Assembly: GCA_947454235.1 (NCBI GenBank)
Contig: CANGIY010000004.1
Span: 62,001-126,000, forward strand
Source of the DNA: Chitinophagaceae bacterium
GTDB lineage: Bacteria > Bacteroidota > Bacteroidia > Chitinophagales > Chitinophagaceae
DNA: 64,000 nucleotides
Reading direction: 5' to 3'
Shown: positions 60,201 through 64,000 of the stretch, piece after piece
Layout of the letters: every line of letters begins with the position of its first letter
How positions within the stretch are numbered: position 1 is the stretch's first letter
The notes under the pieces: model-generated
What the model was told of the DNA's origin: nothing
The model's input: only the letters and a program-made list of their open reading frames with translations
Databases searched by the model: none
Made by a program: the position numbers and the translations under genes

Positions 60201-60549
60201 AGTGAAAACTGGTGCTGAATACAGGTTCTCTGTAACAAACGATACTAAAACTCAAGGTGAAAACAGGTTCGAACTTACAATGACTGCAGGATCTGCTAAA
60301 GGTCTTCAAGTTAACGTAACTCCTAACCCTGCTAGCGACGACGTTAAGATTACATTTAACGCTGCTAAGAAAAACAACGTTAGCATCAGAGTAACTGACC
60401 TTACAGGTGTGAGCATCTTCTCGAAAGATTTGGGTGCTACTCAAACAGGTACAGTAGTTGTTCCTATGAGCAACTTTGCTTCAGGTGTTTACATTGTTGA
60501 ATTGACTTCAGGTAAAGAGAAAGTTTCTCAGAAACTGATTAAAGAGTAA
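48250..60549 (+). CDS. Giant type IX secreted adhesin-like protein
   Basis: Starting at ATG 48250 gives 4099 aa with signal peptide MRRVITLLLLCCLGGVARAQ; an in-frame ATG at 48205 would add 15 residues before it. The body is Ser/Thr/Gly-rich. It holds five copies of a roughly 180-residue module with the pattern GDD-IPFTFN-YFGTNYT-CTNG ... NRKFVI ... GQI-LYETTN-I (DNA at about 48354-48870, 49273-49800, 51475-52025, 53617-54155 and 56617-57155). Between them are PKD/Ig-like repeats (YSWAPATGLSATTG ...) and Big_2-like repeats (SSSNTSIATVDATTGVV). A GEVED domain (about 54565-55080; WIDFDDDGTF) and a C-terminal sorting domain (NVTPNPASDDVKITF, GVYIVELTSG) follow. It should be a T9SS-exported surface adhesin or matrix protein. 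Confidence 0.9.
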   Translation: MRRVITLLLLCCLGGVARAQTTANGYTWSQSNSTYTAISGATSAIASGWNDNVVSGIDVGFTFNYMGSNYTTVSVSSNGWIAFGSVTLTTTTYTGISTLGGGTNGVVCAASMNLQDAASGGSAITYTTTGSSPNRVFTIQWTNCRFSAGAESLNFQIKLYETSNIISVVYGTWATSGSTRTMQVGIRGTAVTDYSTRTTTTNWSATTQGAQTSTMTRTTAINPASGLTYSWCPSGALPSVSVSPTSGCSSYSATASGASTYSWSPATALSATTGSSVSVSGSAGSIYSVAGLSSNGCSSSAYTTAQTFTPIATANRTTVCAGDTTMLNAYIDSTYAVLAGTYSLTPTTGFATATSGDDASASISIPFTFNFFGTNYTSVNACTNGHINFGAGTNTGYPGAALPNTTQPTSVISLFCHDMNTGTVLYGTIGSAPNRIFVIDWTSYGDFSGTGVNTGQIKLYETTNVIECHVSRTTGTSAYLKVCGIQNARRTIGYNAPGRNGVVYHFNTSGEAWRFVPYQGQSVSYSWAPSAGLSSATSSSPIATVSATTTYTLTATIGSCTYTTTKTITANPLPSLSISPSAGCYGVAMTATGASTYSWAPATGLSSTNTAATTPTPGSATTYTLTGTSAAGCVSTTTKTVNLLPTVSVSPTSGSYCVGGTAVSLTASGTDSYAWSPSGTLSAATGASVNATPSSNTTYTVTGTDATTGCSNRATTAIASNAALGGIMPYVASDTVICYPGYSLMLELGGTGGTWSTSDAGIATMDASGSVYPVSPGGVTLYYTNACGSDSLRVRVASGGFTLSVTPSTATYCSSGSPVTMTVSSSDAGTDTWLWTDISGGAPIGLSTASSATVTATPSVTATYAIFGTNSSSGCHSSTTATITNNTPAAIAGGTTSICYPSGTTTWTDATSGGTWSSSNTSVATVDATTGVITATGVGSATIAYTVSATGCYVTRNITVNGLPSISATPSTAVACGGTAVSITASGATTYSWAPSTGLSATTGATVTANPASTTTYTISGTSSGCTATLNKTVSVVATGFTATVTATPSSICPGSSTTLTSATSANNYNVASVSYALESFTSSGSVTGDDVYSGVITIPFTFNYFGTNYTGINISTDGWVSFTHTGTTLPAGYTNYGCPTASLQGEIGAGIAFGVHDLLASGSMITYGTNGTAPNRKFIVYFNALADYSGGGSETGQIILYETSNIIDIMIGSITHPSYASTVGLQSNTGTVGIAPPGRSAMAAGTTVSTSEGWRFTMPPTSPTYSWAPSATVATSTASSTSATPSSTTTYTLTITDTSSGCIATASTPVTVYTAPTLAISPSVVCAGSSMTAGGAVTYSWSPATDLSATTGATVVPTPSSAATYTVTGIDSHGCIGTASTTVNIPPTVSVTPTTGCSPQTLTASGATTYSWTPSGSLSAATGSSVTASPSGSAVTYTVTGTDGVGCTATATANVGPAPSGISGTTTVCVTLTTALSSDVAGGSWTSSNTSIATVDATTGVVTGVGAGTCDITYTVGTCSPIYTSVTVLTSPALSVTATGCAPSATLVASGASTYSWSPSATLDVSTGSTVSASPSVVTVYTVTGSNGSCAVTATSTVYPTPASITGTTTVCQGSNTTLADATAGGAWSSSNTSIATVDATTGVVRGVSGGTVTISYGYSACASSSATTTVTVNSLPSTTYTGTSNCTSSGVSLTLSYAGGGGTYSWAPSTYLSATTGSSVTCTPTTSTTYTITATGTGGCTSTTTLPISVVASTPETPTATPSSTCSGGTSTLAATVPYSGYSLSTISYSFVSQTSPSAGPSGDDVSSTATIPFTFNYYGTNYTTISMCTNGFCQFGGTATSYPAATFPSTTIPGAIALFWADDWMGSPGAITYSTEGTAPNRKFVIRYAGCSPCCSYTGGLDGEIILYETTNVIDILVSSQTSTANHTCGINNLTGTAAVCPSGRNNASYTISTPEAYRFTPVSFTYAWSPATSLSATTGTSVTLTSAPGAGTYTVTATDAGSGCFFTGSTTVSVGAISVAVTNPVSVCSGATGTWTFVGPASGTVYYNIGGGSTTSVALNSSGIGTVTATISASTTLNLVSVTSGSCSNSLTGSYTIIPYCVCTPQYYYYTILGSGYPASTYAMNAVSIPSGYGSTSLSDAFTPTAAGYVDRTSVTPIQMMQSLTYSGTVTYSASSMYYENQIWIDFDDDGTFASSEAVTSVFGLGGCTTARTNDAFSLTIPLTATTGSHRMRVRNAMTYACTNDASMSPCAYNTTNYYYYGSCADYQVTIVALPACSGTPTPGTAAASVSSGCSGYSSTMSVTGATAASSMNYQWQYSTDGSSYSDISGATSTTYAATVSNPNEYYRRVMTCTVSSLSATSSAILVHATPAITGSVNVCQTGTTTLSDGLAGGTWSSSATGTATVNSSTGVVTGVAAGAVTISYATTGCTQTYGMNVLGVPASITGATSVCRTFTTTLANTVSGGAWSSSDTTKATVGSSTGVVTGVTTGAVTITYSTGCGTAATYSFTVNTQPSAITGVASICTLSTTTLADTFSGGTWTISSTTIGTIGSSSGLFSSSSTTGTATVTYTIGSCYATRLQSVGTTSPASITGTTSACIGATSTLADAIAGGLWSSSNTAIASVDATTGVVTAVSNGSATITYDNGCGSVTTSWTSNGTAVTLGYSSGSLSSPAAVCSGGTLNLTSGTTSGGTYSWTGPNSFSSTSQNPTISSVTPLASGAYTFSATVGGCSTGNQTMFVAVDAVPTVTATASSSTLCSGGSTSLSSSVSSPATGSYVLNAIPYSFTTLTSPTTGPTTDDATSTITLPFTFNFYGVNYSTLYLCSNAWMSFVTSSTNLTNYALPSTSAPLASINVGMKDMNPASGGSITYQTFGTTPNRRFVVSYNGEAAFSGSGSVTCQVILYETTNIVDMMISQSNAISSGGNASRTFGIQNAAGTSALTLVGQNAQDNQIAVAQGWRFEQPVYSYTWTPSTFLSATTGTPVAATSMTTTTTYSVTAVDAYSGCTSGGVGTRTITVNPNPTAYAVTGGGAYCSVPGTGVNVGLGGSETGVNYTWTNGSGSTGTISGTGSSLDFGSITPVGTYTVSAANATTGCTSSMTGSASVTMNTSPTAYNVTGGTGCSSTGVTMGVDNSQSGVSYQLYNGGSTSGSAVAGTGSAISFGSISAVGTYTVMATGTGGCTTAMTGSDTVNASPTAYAVTGGTACSDIGVDVGVFGSESGVSYQLKLDGSPVGSPLSGTGSALDFGVQTTPGTYTVEASASGCNTTMTGSAVVNTTPSVSLGANPSVCLPASGGTTASISYSITGGSPTTYSISWSSAAITDGFSNVSGSSLSGGFIGMSVPSTALGSYSGSITVSNGSCTSAVYTFSVTVYAYPTAAITSVTVPCVGDATSITITGTSGATISYNVDGGTVSTATLTGGTYVINYSPTDTTHIWGLISVANAVCTTYVDSADTIVPTPMQWIGGTVGMESDWNTATNWSCGYVPTASNDVTVPSGTTYSPAIAASASGYSKSLTIASGASVSLGSGSALSVVGNLSNNGTVSGSGTLTMNGSTAQTVSGVGSIRNFDVNNTSGVTVTAASQVTIKATLSVTSGSLATGDSVILDADSTTTARVATLPSGSTISGQVRVFAYFGSGRRAYRFWAHPFNGDLPLSQVQNYIDVTGPGGSTNGFTTTGANAASAFRYYTYGGNSGLASDPGWRQFASALGTPDSNLLKRYMGIRIFYRGAKGEGLGYPPYTVISATKVAQWGTLNQGDQNITMAKGSANPNQMYNMIGNPYASPVDIGTVVYNAKVAGNVNGTAFYVWNPYLGTAGQFVPITIGTGAASPYYLQASMCFQVKAQVDASQLNFHETNKSATASTNLLKALPDNISLFVYDANNHPYDMTYVRFDDRATTGTDNDYDATKAIGGANDVYFYSLSSDNEKMSIDARPFKENSVVPLGFHSDYAQDYIIKVEGSAVPEGSSVYLHDRLLDQYTQVKTGAEYRFSVTNDTKTQGENRFELTMTAGSAKGLQVNVTPNPASDDVKITFNAAKKNNVSIRVTDLTGVSIFSKDLGATQTGTVVVPMSNFASGVYIVELTSGKEKVSQKLIKE
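48354..57155 (+). repeat. Five dispersed 180-residue modules within the giant adhesin
   Basis: The modules share the order IPFTFN(F/Y)(F/Y)G-NY, a Cys/Ser-Asn-Gly/Ala-W/F turn, AP/TPNR(K/R)FV(I/V), then QI-LYETTN(I/V)I, and end near WRF or YRF. The first copy is the most diverged and shortest. They are separated by 0.5-2.5 kb of Ig-like repeat DNA. The fold resembles nidogen-like or secretory-leader domains seen in other T9SS proteins, but I cannot name it securely. Confidence 0.6.
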
Positions 60550-60570
60550 TTTTAGTAAATTATTCATAGT

Positions 60571-60610
60571 AAAACTGCCCGGCCTTAAATGGTTGGGCAG
60601 TTTTCTTTTA
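60571..60610 (+). terminator. Terminator of the giant adhesin gene
   Basis: AAAACTGCCC (60571-60580) pairs with GGGCAGTTTT (60595-60604). GGCC/GGTT extends the stem by four weaker pairs, and a T-rich tail follows. Confidence 0.8.
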
Positions 60611-60632
60611 TATGGGGCAGTCCAAATTGAGC

Positions 60633-60668
60633 ACAAAAAATGGGCTGCTCATTTGTAGAACAGCCCAT
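60633..60668 (-). terminator. Terminator of the luxC-like gene
   Basis: On the minus strand ATGGGCTG pairs with CAGCCCAT, with three more pairs inward, followed by six T. It lies about 26 bases after the stop of the acyl-CoA reductase gene. Confidence 0.75.
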
Positions 60669-60693
60669 CGTTATTTTGTGAAGTTTTTTAATG

Positions 60694-61692
60694 TTAGCCT
60701 AGGCTAGAAAGGAATGCCATAGTGTCTACACCGTCAGCATAGCTATTGAGTTGCGGTGATTGTGATTTTCCAAAAGGTATAAAGTCGCTTCCAACAATTG
60801 CTTGAATATTTTCGTCGGTTTTCAATCGCTCAATTTCCTTTTCCAGGTTTTCGTAATACTTGTAATGTAACACACTAACAGCCGAGAAAGGCATGTCATT
60901 TTCTACCAATAGAAGACTGTCATTGCTCATATAAGGTACCCTGTTAAGTAAGTACAATGCAAGATGGTAGTCGTAATTATTTTTGTATTTGTTCAGATCG
61001 GCATAATGGTTATGGCGTTTACAAGCATTGACCAACGGTTCAAAATTATATTTTTTAGGAACCAATACTTGAGTTACGTTTCTACATCCGAGTCCATAGA
61101 ACATGTAAATATCATCTGCGAGTGCTTCCAGATCATTTTCTGATTCATTGCCTGTGAGCAATGCCACCGATGTTCTGTTTTTTCGAATGATATTTGGAAC
61201 ATTCCCAAAATATTGTTCAAAGTACCTGGAAGTATTATTGCTTCCGGTTGCAATATATGCATCACAACCTGCGATTCTCTCGTCAAATACTACTTGATCT
61301 TTTGCGGCAGGATAGAGGTCGCACATGTAGTTGAATATTCCTTTCATCAATTCTTCGTCTTTCGATGATAGTTTAATTCTTGCTTTGTGCCCTGAAAGAA
61401 ATAAACATAAAAAGTCATGAAACCCCACCAATGGAATATTGCCTGCCATTACAATACCAATTGTTTTTGGAGAGGTGGTAGTAGAATAGTTTTTAACCCA
61501 ATTGGTTAGCTTTTCTTTTTCGAGGAATTCATTACAAATGCTTTTCACTGCATAGTCGATATGTTCTTCGGTGAACCATGCATTTTTGCCAATAGCTTTA
61601 AATTTGATGCGCTGCCATTCTTCATCATGCGCATTTAACCAACTACCTACCTGATGTAAAAGTTCAATTTTTTTTCTTGTTTCAGGATTCAT
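60694..61692 (-). CDS. LuxC-type acyl-CoA/fatty-acyl reductase
   Basis: The 332-aa protein fits the LuxC-like acyl-CoA reductase family, an aldehyde-dehydrogenase relative. GIVMAGNIPLVGFHDFLCLFLSGH (in part, about 78-101) is a nucleotide-binding region, and MFYGLGCRNVTQVLVPK (about 198-214) carries the catalytic Cys. LuxC is usually about 480 aa; this shorter form is common in Bacteroidota. The luciferase or acyl-transferase partners are absent here. It may form an aldehyde or alcohol for lipid or flexirubin/aryl-polyene chemistry, but that is a guess. It is monocistronic with its own terminator. Confidence 0.82.
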   Translation of the reverse strand: MNPETRKKIELLHQVGSWLNAHDEEWQRIKFKAIGKNAWFTEEHIDYAVKSICNEFLEKEKLTNWVKNYSTTTSPKTIGIVMAGNIPLVGFHDFLCLFLSGHKARIKLSSKDEELMKGIFNYMCDLYPAAKDQVVFDERIAGCDAYIATGSNNTSRYFEQYFGNVPNIIRKNRTSVALLTGNESENDLEALADDIYMFYGLGCRNVTQVLVPKKYNFEPLVNACKRHNHYADLNKYKNNYDYHLALYLLNRVPYMSNDSLLLVENDMPFSAVSVLHYKYYENLEKEIERLKTDENIQAIVGSDFIPFGKSQSPQLNSYADGVDTMAFLSSLG

Positions 61693-61709
61693 GTTTATAA
61701 ATTAAGTTG

Positions 61710-61717
61710 CAAAAGTA
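61710..61717 (-). promoter_or_regulatory. Bacteroidota -7 box (TACTTTTG on minus strand) for the luxC-like gene
   Basis: An exact TAnnTTTG match ends 17 bases before the ATG at 61692. A -33 element is not clear. Confidence 0.4.
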
Positions 61718-61759
61718 CCGGATTCTATTCACAGAAACTTTTAAACTTGCCTCATAAAT

Positions 61760-61963
61760 TTAGCGGATTAATTCACCTTTAACGCAGTGTTGAATTAGAA
61801 AAGTACCTAGGCGAAGGTCCTTCCTTGCATCAGAGTAAGCTTCAGCATGTGAATTATAAACTCCATAAACATCTTTGCCTTGTATTACCAAATACTTGCC
61901 ATTGTATTGCGCAAGGAATTTGTCCTCATTTTTGAGGTAATACTTAATTTCTGTATCTAACAT
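61760..61963 (-). CDS. Small DUF5678-like protein
   Basis: Starting at ATG 61963 gives 67 aa: EDKFLAQYNGKYLVIQGKDV, YGVYNSHAEAYSDARKD and FLIQHCVKGE. The NGKYLVIQGKDVYGVYNSHAEAY segment is that of DUF5678, a small domain often fused to or found near proteases and toxin-antitoxin genes; its role is unknown. A longer in-frame start at 62071 would add 36 hydrophobic residues of low coding quality, so I prefer the short form. The next 250 bases hold no gene other than a -7 box. Confidence 0.6.
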   Translation of the reverse strand: MLDTEIKYYLKNEDKFLAQYNGKYLVIQGKDVYGVYNSHAEAYSDARKDLRLGTFLIQHCVKGELIR

Positions 61964-62185
61964 GCTTACTGTGGTTGTGTTGTTAAAAATACAATCAGAT
62001 TTTTTTCCATCGCTAAGAATAGCTACAATTAACAAAATGTTAAGGTGGATTTTAAAATTGACAATATACAATGAAAGGAAAACAAAAAGTTGATTAAAAA
62101 GAGATGTAAAAAGAGTTGTTTTACATTGAGTTATGTAGTTAGTATTGTCGTTGAAAAATCGCTCCCTAGTTTGGGCCTACTTTAC

Positions 62186-62193
62186 TATATTTG
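62186..62193 (+). promoter_or_regulatory. Bacteroidota -7 box (TATATTTG) for rnd
   Basis: An exact TAnnTTTG match lies 20 bases before ATG 62214. The TTTG at 62170-62173 is too close to serve as -33. Confidence 0.4.
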
Positions 62194-62213
62194 TACATAG
62201 CAAAATTGGTTAA

Positions 62214-63392
62214 ATGCAGTTGTCCCTCGTTCATCGAAATATTAGAATTGAGTATGTAGCAGATGAGCAAAGTTTATTGGATGCTATTAAGGAAATTAAT
62301 CAGTGCAAGGAAATTGGATTTGATTTAGAGTTCGATAGAGATAGGTTTCAATATGGCTTTAATTTGTGTCTTATTCAGGTTGCATTACCTAAAAAGTGTT
62401 TTGTAATAGATCCGCTAAAAGGCTTTGATTTAAAACCACTTTTTGCAGTTTTTGAAAATCCGGACATTTGTAAGGTTGCAAGTGCGTGCGACCAGGATTT
62501 AAGATTGTTGCACACACTTAATTGTAAACCTAAAAACGTATTCGATACCGATATTGCTGCAAAATTACTAGACTACGAGTTTTCTAGTATTTTGAAACTT
62601 GTTGCCGCGAAGTTTGATGTTGAAATGAACAAACAATTGCAAACCAGCAATTGGGGTCTAAGACCGTTATCTATAGCTCAAATAACCTATTCAGTTGAGG
62701 ATGTGATATTTCTTATTAGGCTAAAGCATATTCTCGAACAAGAGGCAAAGGATAGGGGAGTGCATGAATGGTTAGAAGACGAGTGGTATTGTCTCGATCA
62801 GATAGCCTACGAGGTGGCTGATGAAAATAACTTGCTCGGCAAGGATGAAAAAAAACTGAGTCCTTACCACCAGTTTGTAATCAATGAACTTTTGAAGTAC
62901 AGGGAAAAAATTGCTCAGAAATTTAAACGCCCACCCAATCATATTTTTCCGAAAGCCCTTATATTATCAATAGCGTTTGAAGAAATCGACCCTAGGAACT
63001 GGACTTCCCAGGTAGGTATATACCCTTCGTTGAAAAACGAATCTTTTGCTGAGAGTATTACACAGTTGTATCATGGTGCTGTTGCAAAAGCAAATGAACA
63101 AAAGCTCAATAGAAAGACTGATTACCAGATGATGACTGATGAAGACAGAAAACGTGCATCAATTGCAAAGTTTGAAAATGAAAGGATAAAACAAGAAGTA
63201 TTCCAGCCCATACAACAATTGATTGCCGATAGGTATGGCAAGTTTACCAGCAGATATATTTTAAGCAATGCAAAGGTTACCGATATACTGCAAACCGATG
63301 CCAGAATTGGTGATTTTAAAGCCAATTATAAAAAACAGCTAATTTTACGCTGTGCAGATGAATTGGGGATTGATGTCAATCCGTTTTTCTAG
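62214..63392 (+). CDS. rnd: Ribonuclease D (DEDDy 3'-5' exonuclease with HRDC region)
   Basis: The 392-aa protein has the exonuclease motifs FDLEFDRDR (D37, E39), ACDQDLRLL (D93 or D95) and YSVED (Y159, D163), the DEDDy set. A C-terminal HRDC-type helical region (about 215-290) and a further helical tail follow. RNase D trims the 3' ends of tRNA and other stable RNAs. It lies 21 bases before rimM, with trmD next, so it may belong to an RNA-maturation operon. Confidence 0.85.
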   Translation: MQLSLVHRNIRIEYVADEQSLLDAIKEINQCKEIGFDLEFDRDRFQYGFNLCLIQVALPKKCFVIDPLKGFDLKPLFAVFENPDICKVASACDQDLRLLHTLNCKPKNVFDTDIAAKLLDYEFSSILKLVAAKFDVEMNKQLQTSNWGLRPLSIAQITYSVEDVIFLIRLKHILEQEAKDRGVHEWLEDEWYCLDQIAYEVADENNLLGKDEKKLSPYHQFVINELLKYREKIAQKFKRPPNHIFPKALILSIAFEEIDPRNWTSQVGIYPSLKNESFAESITQLYHGAVAKANEQKLNRKTDYQMMTDEDRKRASIAKFENERIKQEVFQPIQQLIADRYGKFTSRYILSNAKVTDILQTDARIGDFKANYKKQLILRCADELGIDVNPFF

Positions 63393-63413
63393 CATTTCAA
63401 AACTTAAGAATTC

Positions 63414-63920
63414 ATGATTAGAATTGGTAGACTTGTGGCGACCCATGGCCTCAACGGGGCTATTGTGTTGACACACGTAATGGGTGATGGTAAGTGGCTT
63501 AAAAAGGAATTACCTTTGATGGTTGAAATCAACAAGGGCAGTTTCATACCTTATTTTTTGCGCGATTTTAAATTGCACGGTGACGAAGAGGCTGTTATTT
63601 TTTTTGAAGAGGTAGATACTGTAGACGCTGCTAAAAGACTGGTGCAAAAAAATATCTACCTCGATCAGGAAGAGTTGAAGGAATATGTGAAGAAGTCGCC
63701 GCTTTTATGGATTGGGTTTAATGTAGTGGATGCTAAATTGGGTTCATTGGGTCCTATGGTCGATGTATTGGAATCGGCCGGACATTGGCTGGGTAAAATT
63801 ATGTACAATGGAAACGAGGCTCTGATTCCGCTTGTGAACCCGGTACTTATAGAGGTAAACGCCCGCAATAAATGGATCAGGGTAGACCTTCCTGATGGAC
63901 TTTTGGAGATATATTCATAA
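63414..63920 (+). CDS. rimM: Ribosome maturation factor RimM
   Basis: The 168-aa protein has the two-domain RimM layout: an N-terminal barrel starting MIRIGRLVATHGLNGAIVLTH and a C-terminal PRC-barrel with GKIMYNGNEALIPLVNPVLIEV. It binds S19 and helps mature the head of the 30S subunit. The neighbour order rimM-trmD is conserved in many bacteria and supports the call. Confidence 0.93.
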   Translation: MIRIGRLVATHGLNGAIVLTHVMGDGKWLKKELPLMVEINKGSFIPYFLRDFKLHGDEEAVIFFEEVDTVDAAKRLVQKNIYLDQEELKEYVKKSPLLWIGFNVVDAKLGSLGPMVDVLESAGHWLGKIMYNGNEALIPLVNPVLIEVNARNKWIRVDLPDGLLEIYS

Positions 63921-63938
63921 AAAATAGATTTTTGCTCG

Positions 63939-64000
63939 ATGAGAATTGATATAATTTCGGTGGTGCCTGATTTGCTGACTAGTCCATTTGCACACAGTAT
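63939..64000 (+). CDS. trmD: tRNA (guanine37-N1)-methyltransferase, N-terminal fragment (cut by window end)
   Basis: Only twenty codons are visible: MRIDIISVVPDLLTSPFAHS. This matches the TrmD start (I-D-I-T/I-x-x-P-x-x-x ... SPF). It lies 18 bases after rimM, the usual neighbour. The enzyme methylates G37 of tRNAs; the rest lies outside the window. Confidence 0.85.
   Translation, partial: MRIDIISVVPDLLTSPFAHS

Noticed and set aside
48412-60444. Many frames on both strands inside the giant adhesin (Leu- or Val-rich products)
   Set aside because: They arise from the repetitive Thr/Ser/Gly codons in other frames; composition is low-complexity and no start context or homology supports them.
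61964-62071. Longer form of the DUF5678-like protein starting at 62071
   Set aside because: The extra 36 residues do not read as a good signal peptide followed by the domain, and the domain begins naturally after ATG 61963.

Overview
The window looks like a chromosome segment of a Bacteroidota bacterium, probably of the Chitinophagales/Sphingobacteriia type. Evidence: two very large secreted proteins with C-terminal type IX secretion (Por) sorting domains, a DUF5686/carboxypeptidase-regulatory outer-membrane protein, clustered DUF1573 proteins, a Bacteroidota-style caa3-like oxidase operon with two subunit III genes, promoters of the TTTG/TAnnTTTG type, and almost no Shine-Dalgarno sequences. 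Genus and species cannot be set from the sequence alone.

Region 1 (1-4303, minus strand) is a defence module: a RecF/OLD-like ATPase (PtuA-like) overlapping an HNH nuclease (PtuB-like), followed 13 bases later by a McrB-type AAA+ motor that runs off the left edge. Region 2 (4639-9354, plus) holds tyrosine/homogentisate catabolism (hmgA, hpd) and the bifunctional (p)ppGpp enzyme Rsh. Region 3 (9367-12438, minus) has a GT-C-like membrane protein and a beta-propeller lipoprotein.

Region 4 (12491-16207, minus) is an accessory island: three head-to-tail units, each made of an RHS-type toxin tip or tip remnant, a small membrane- or lipid-anchored immunity-like protein and a hairpin repeat. Inverted copies of a REP-like element flank the island. 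Region 5 (16439-22161, minus) is a complete cytochrome c oxidase operon (subunits II, I, III, IV, III, heme o synthase, a small CPMC protein, lipoprotein cytochrome c), with a Crp/Fnr-like palindrome upstream.

Region 6 (22656-31936) mixes housekeeping and accessory genes: DUF983, TauE/SafE, a PAP2-like protein, ExbB/ExbD, tRNA-Leu(CAG) with a duplicated terminator, a four-helix-bundle protein, two DUF4279-like paralogues, an HTH/membrane-protein pair, heptose-7-phosphate kinase, an APC permease and an OmpH-like lipoprotein. Region 7 (32162-43570) carries tgt, lptG, speA, tsaC, a GT9 heptosyltransferase-like gene, three consecutive DUF1573 genes, a lipoprotein, DUF5686, a beta-barrel candidate and OsmC.

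Region 8 (43574-60549) is two divergent giant type IX secreted adhesin-like genes (1214 and 4099 aa) separated by about 1 kb of AT-rich DNA. Region 9 (60694-64000) holds a LuxC-type acyl-CoA reductase, a small DUF5678-like protein, ribonuclease D, rimM and the start of trmD.

The most unusual parts are the Septu-like plus McrB-like operon, the RHS tip/immunity cassette array with its inverted REP-like borders, and the recurrent GTGAT-N4-(A/G)TCAC palindrome. All function calls are from motifs and family knowledge; no database search was run.
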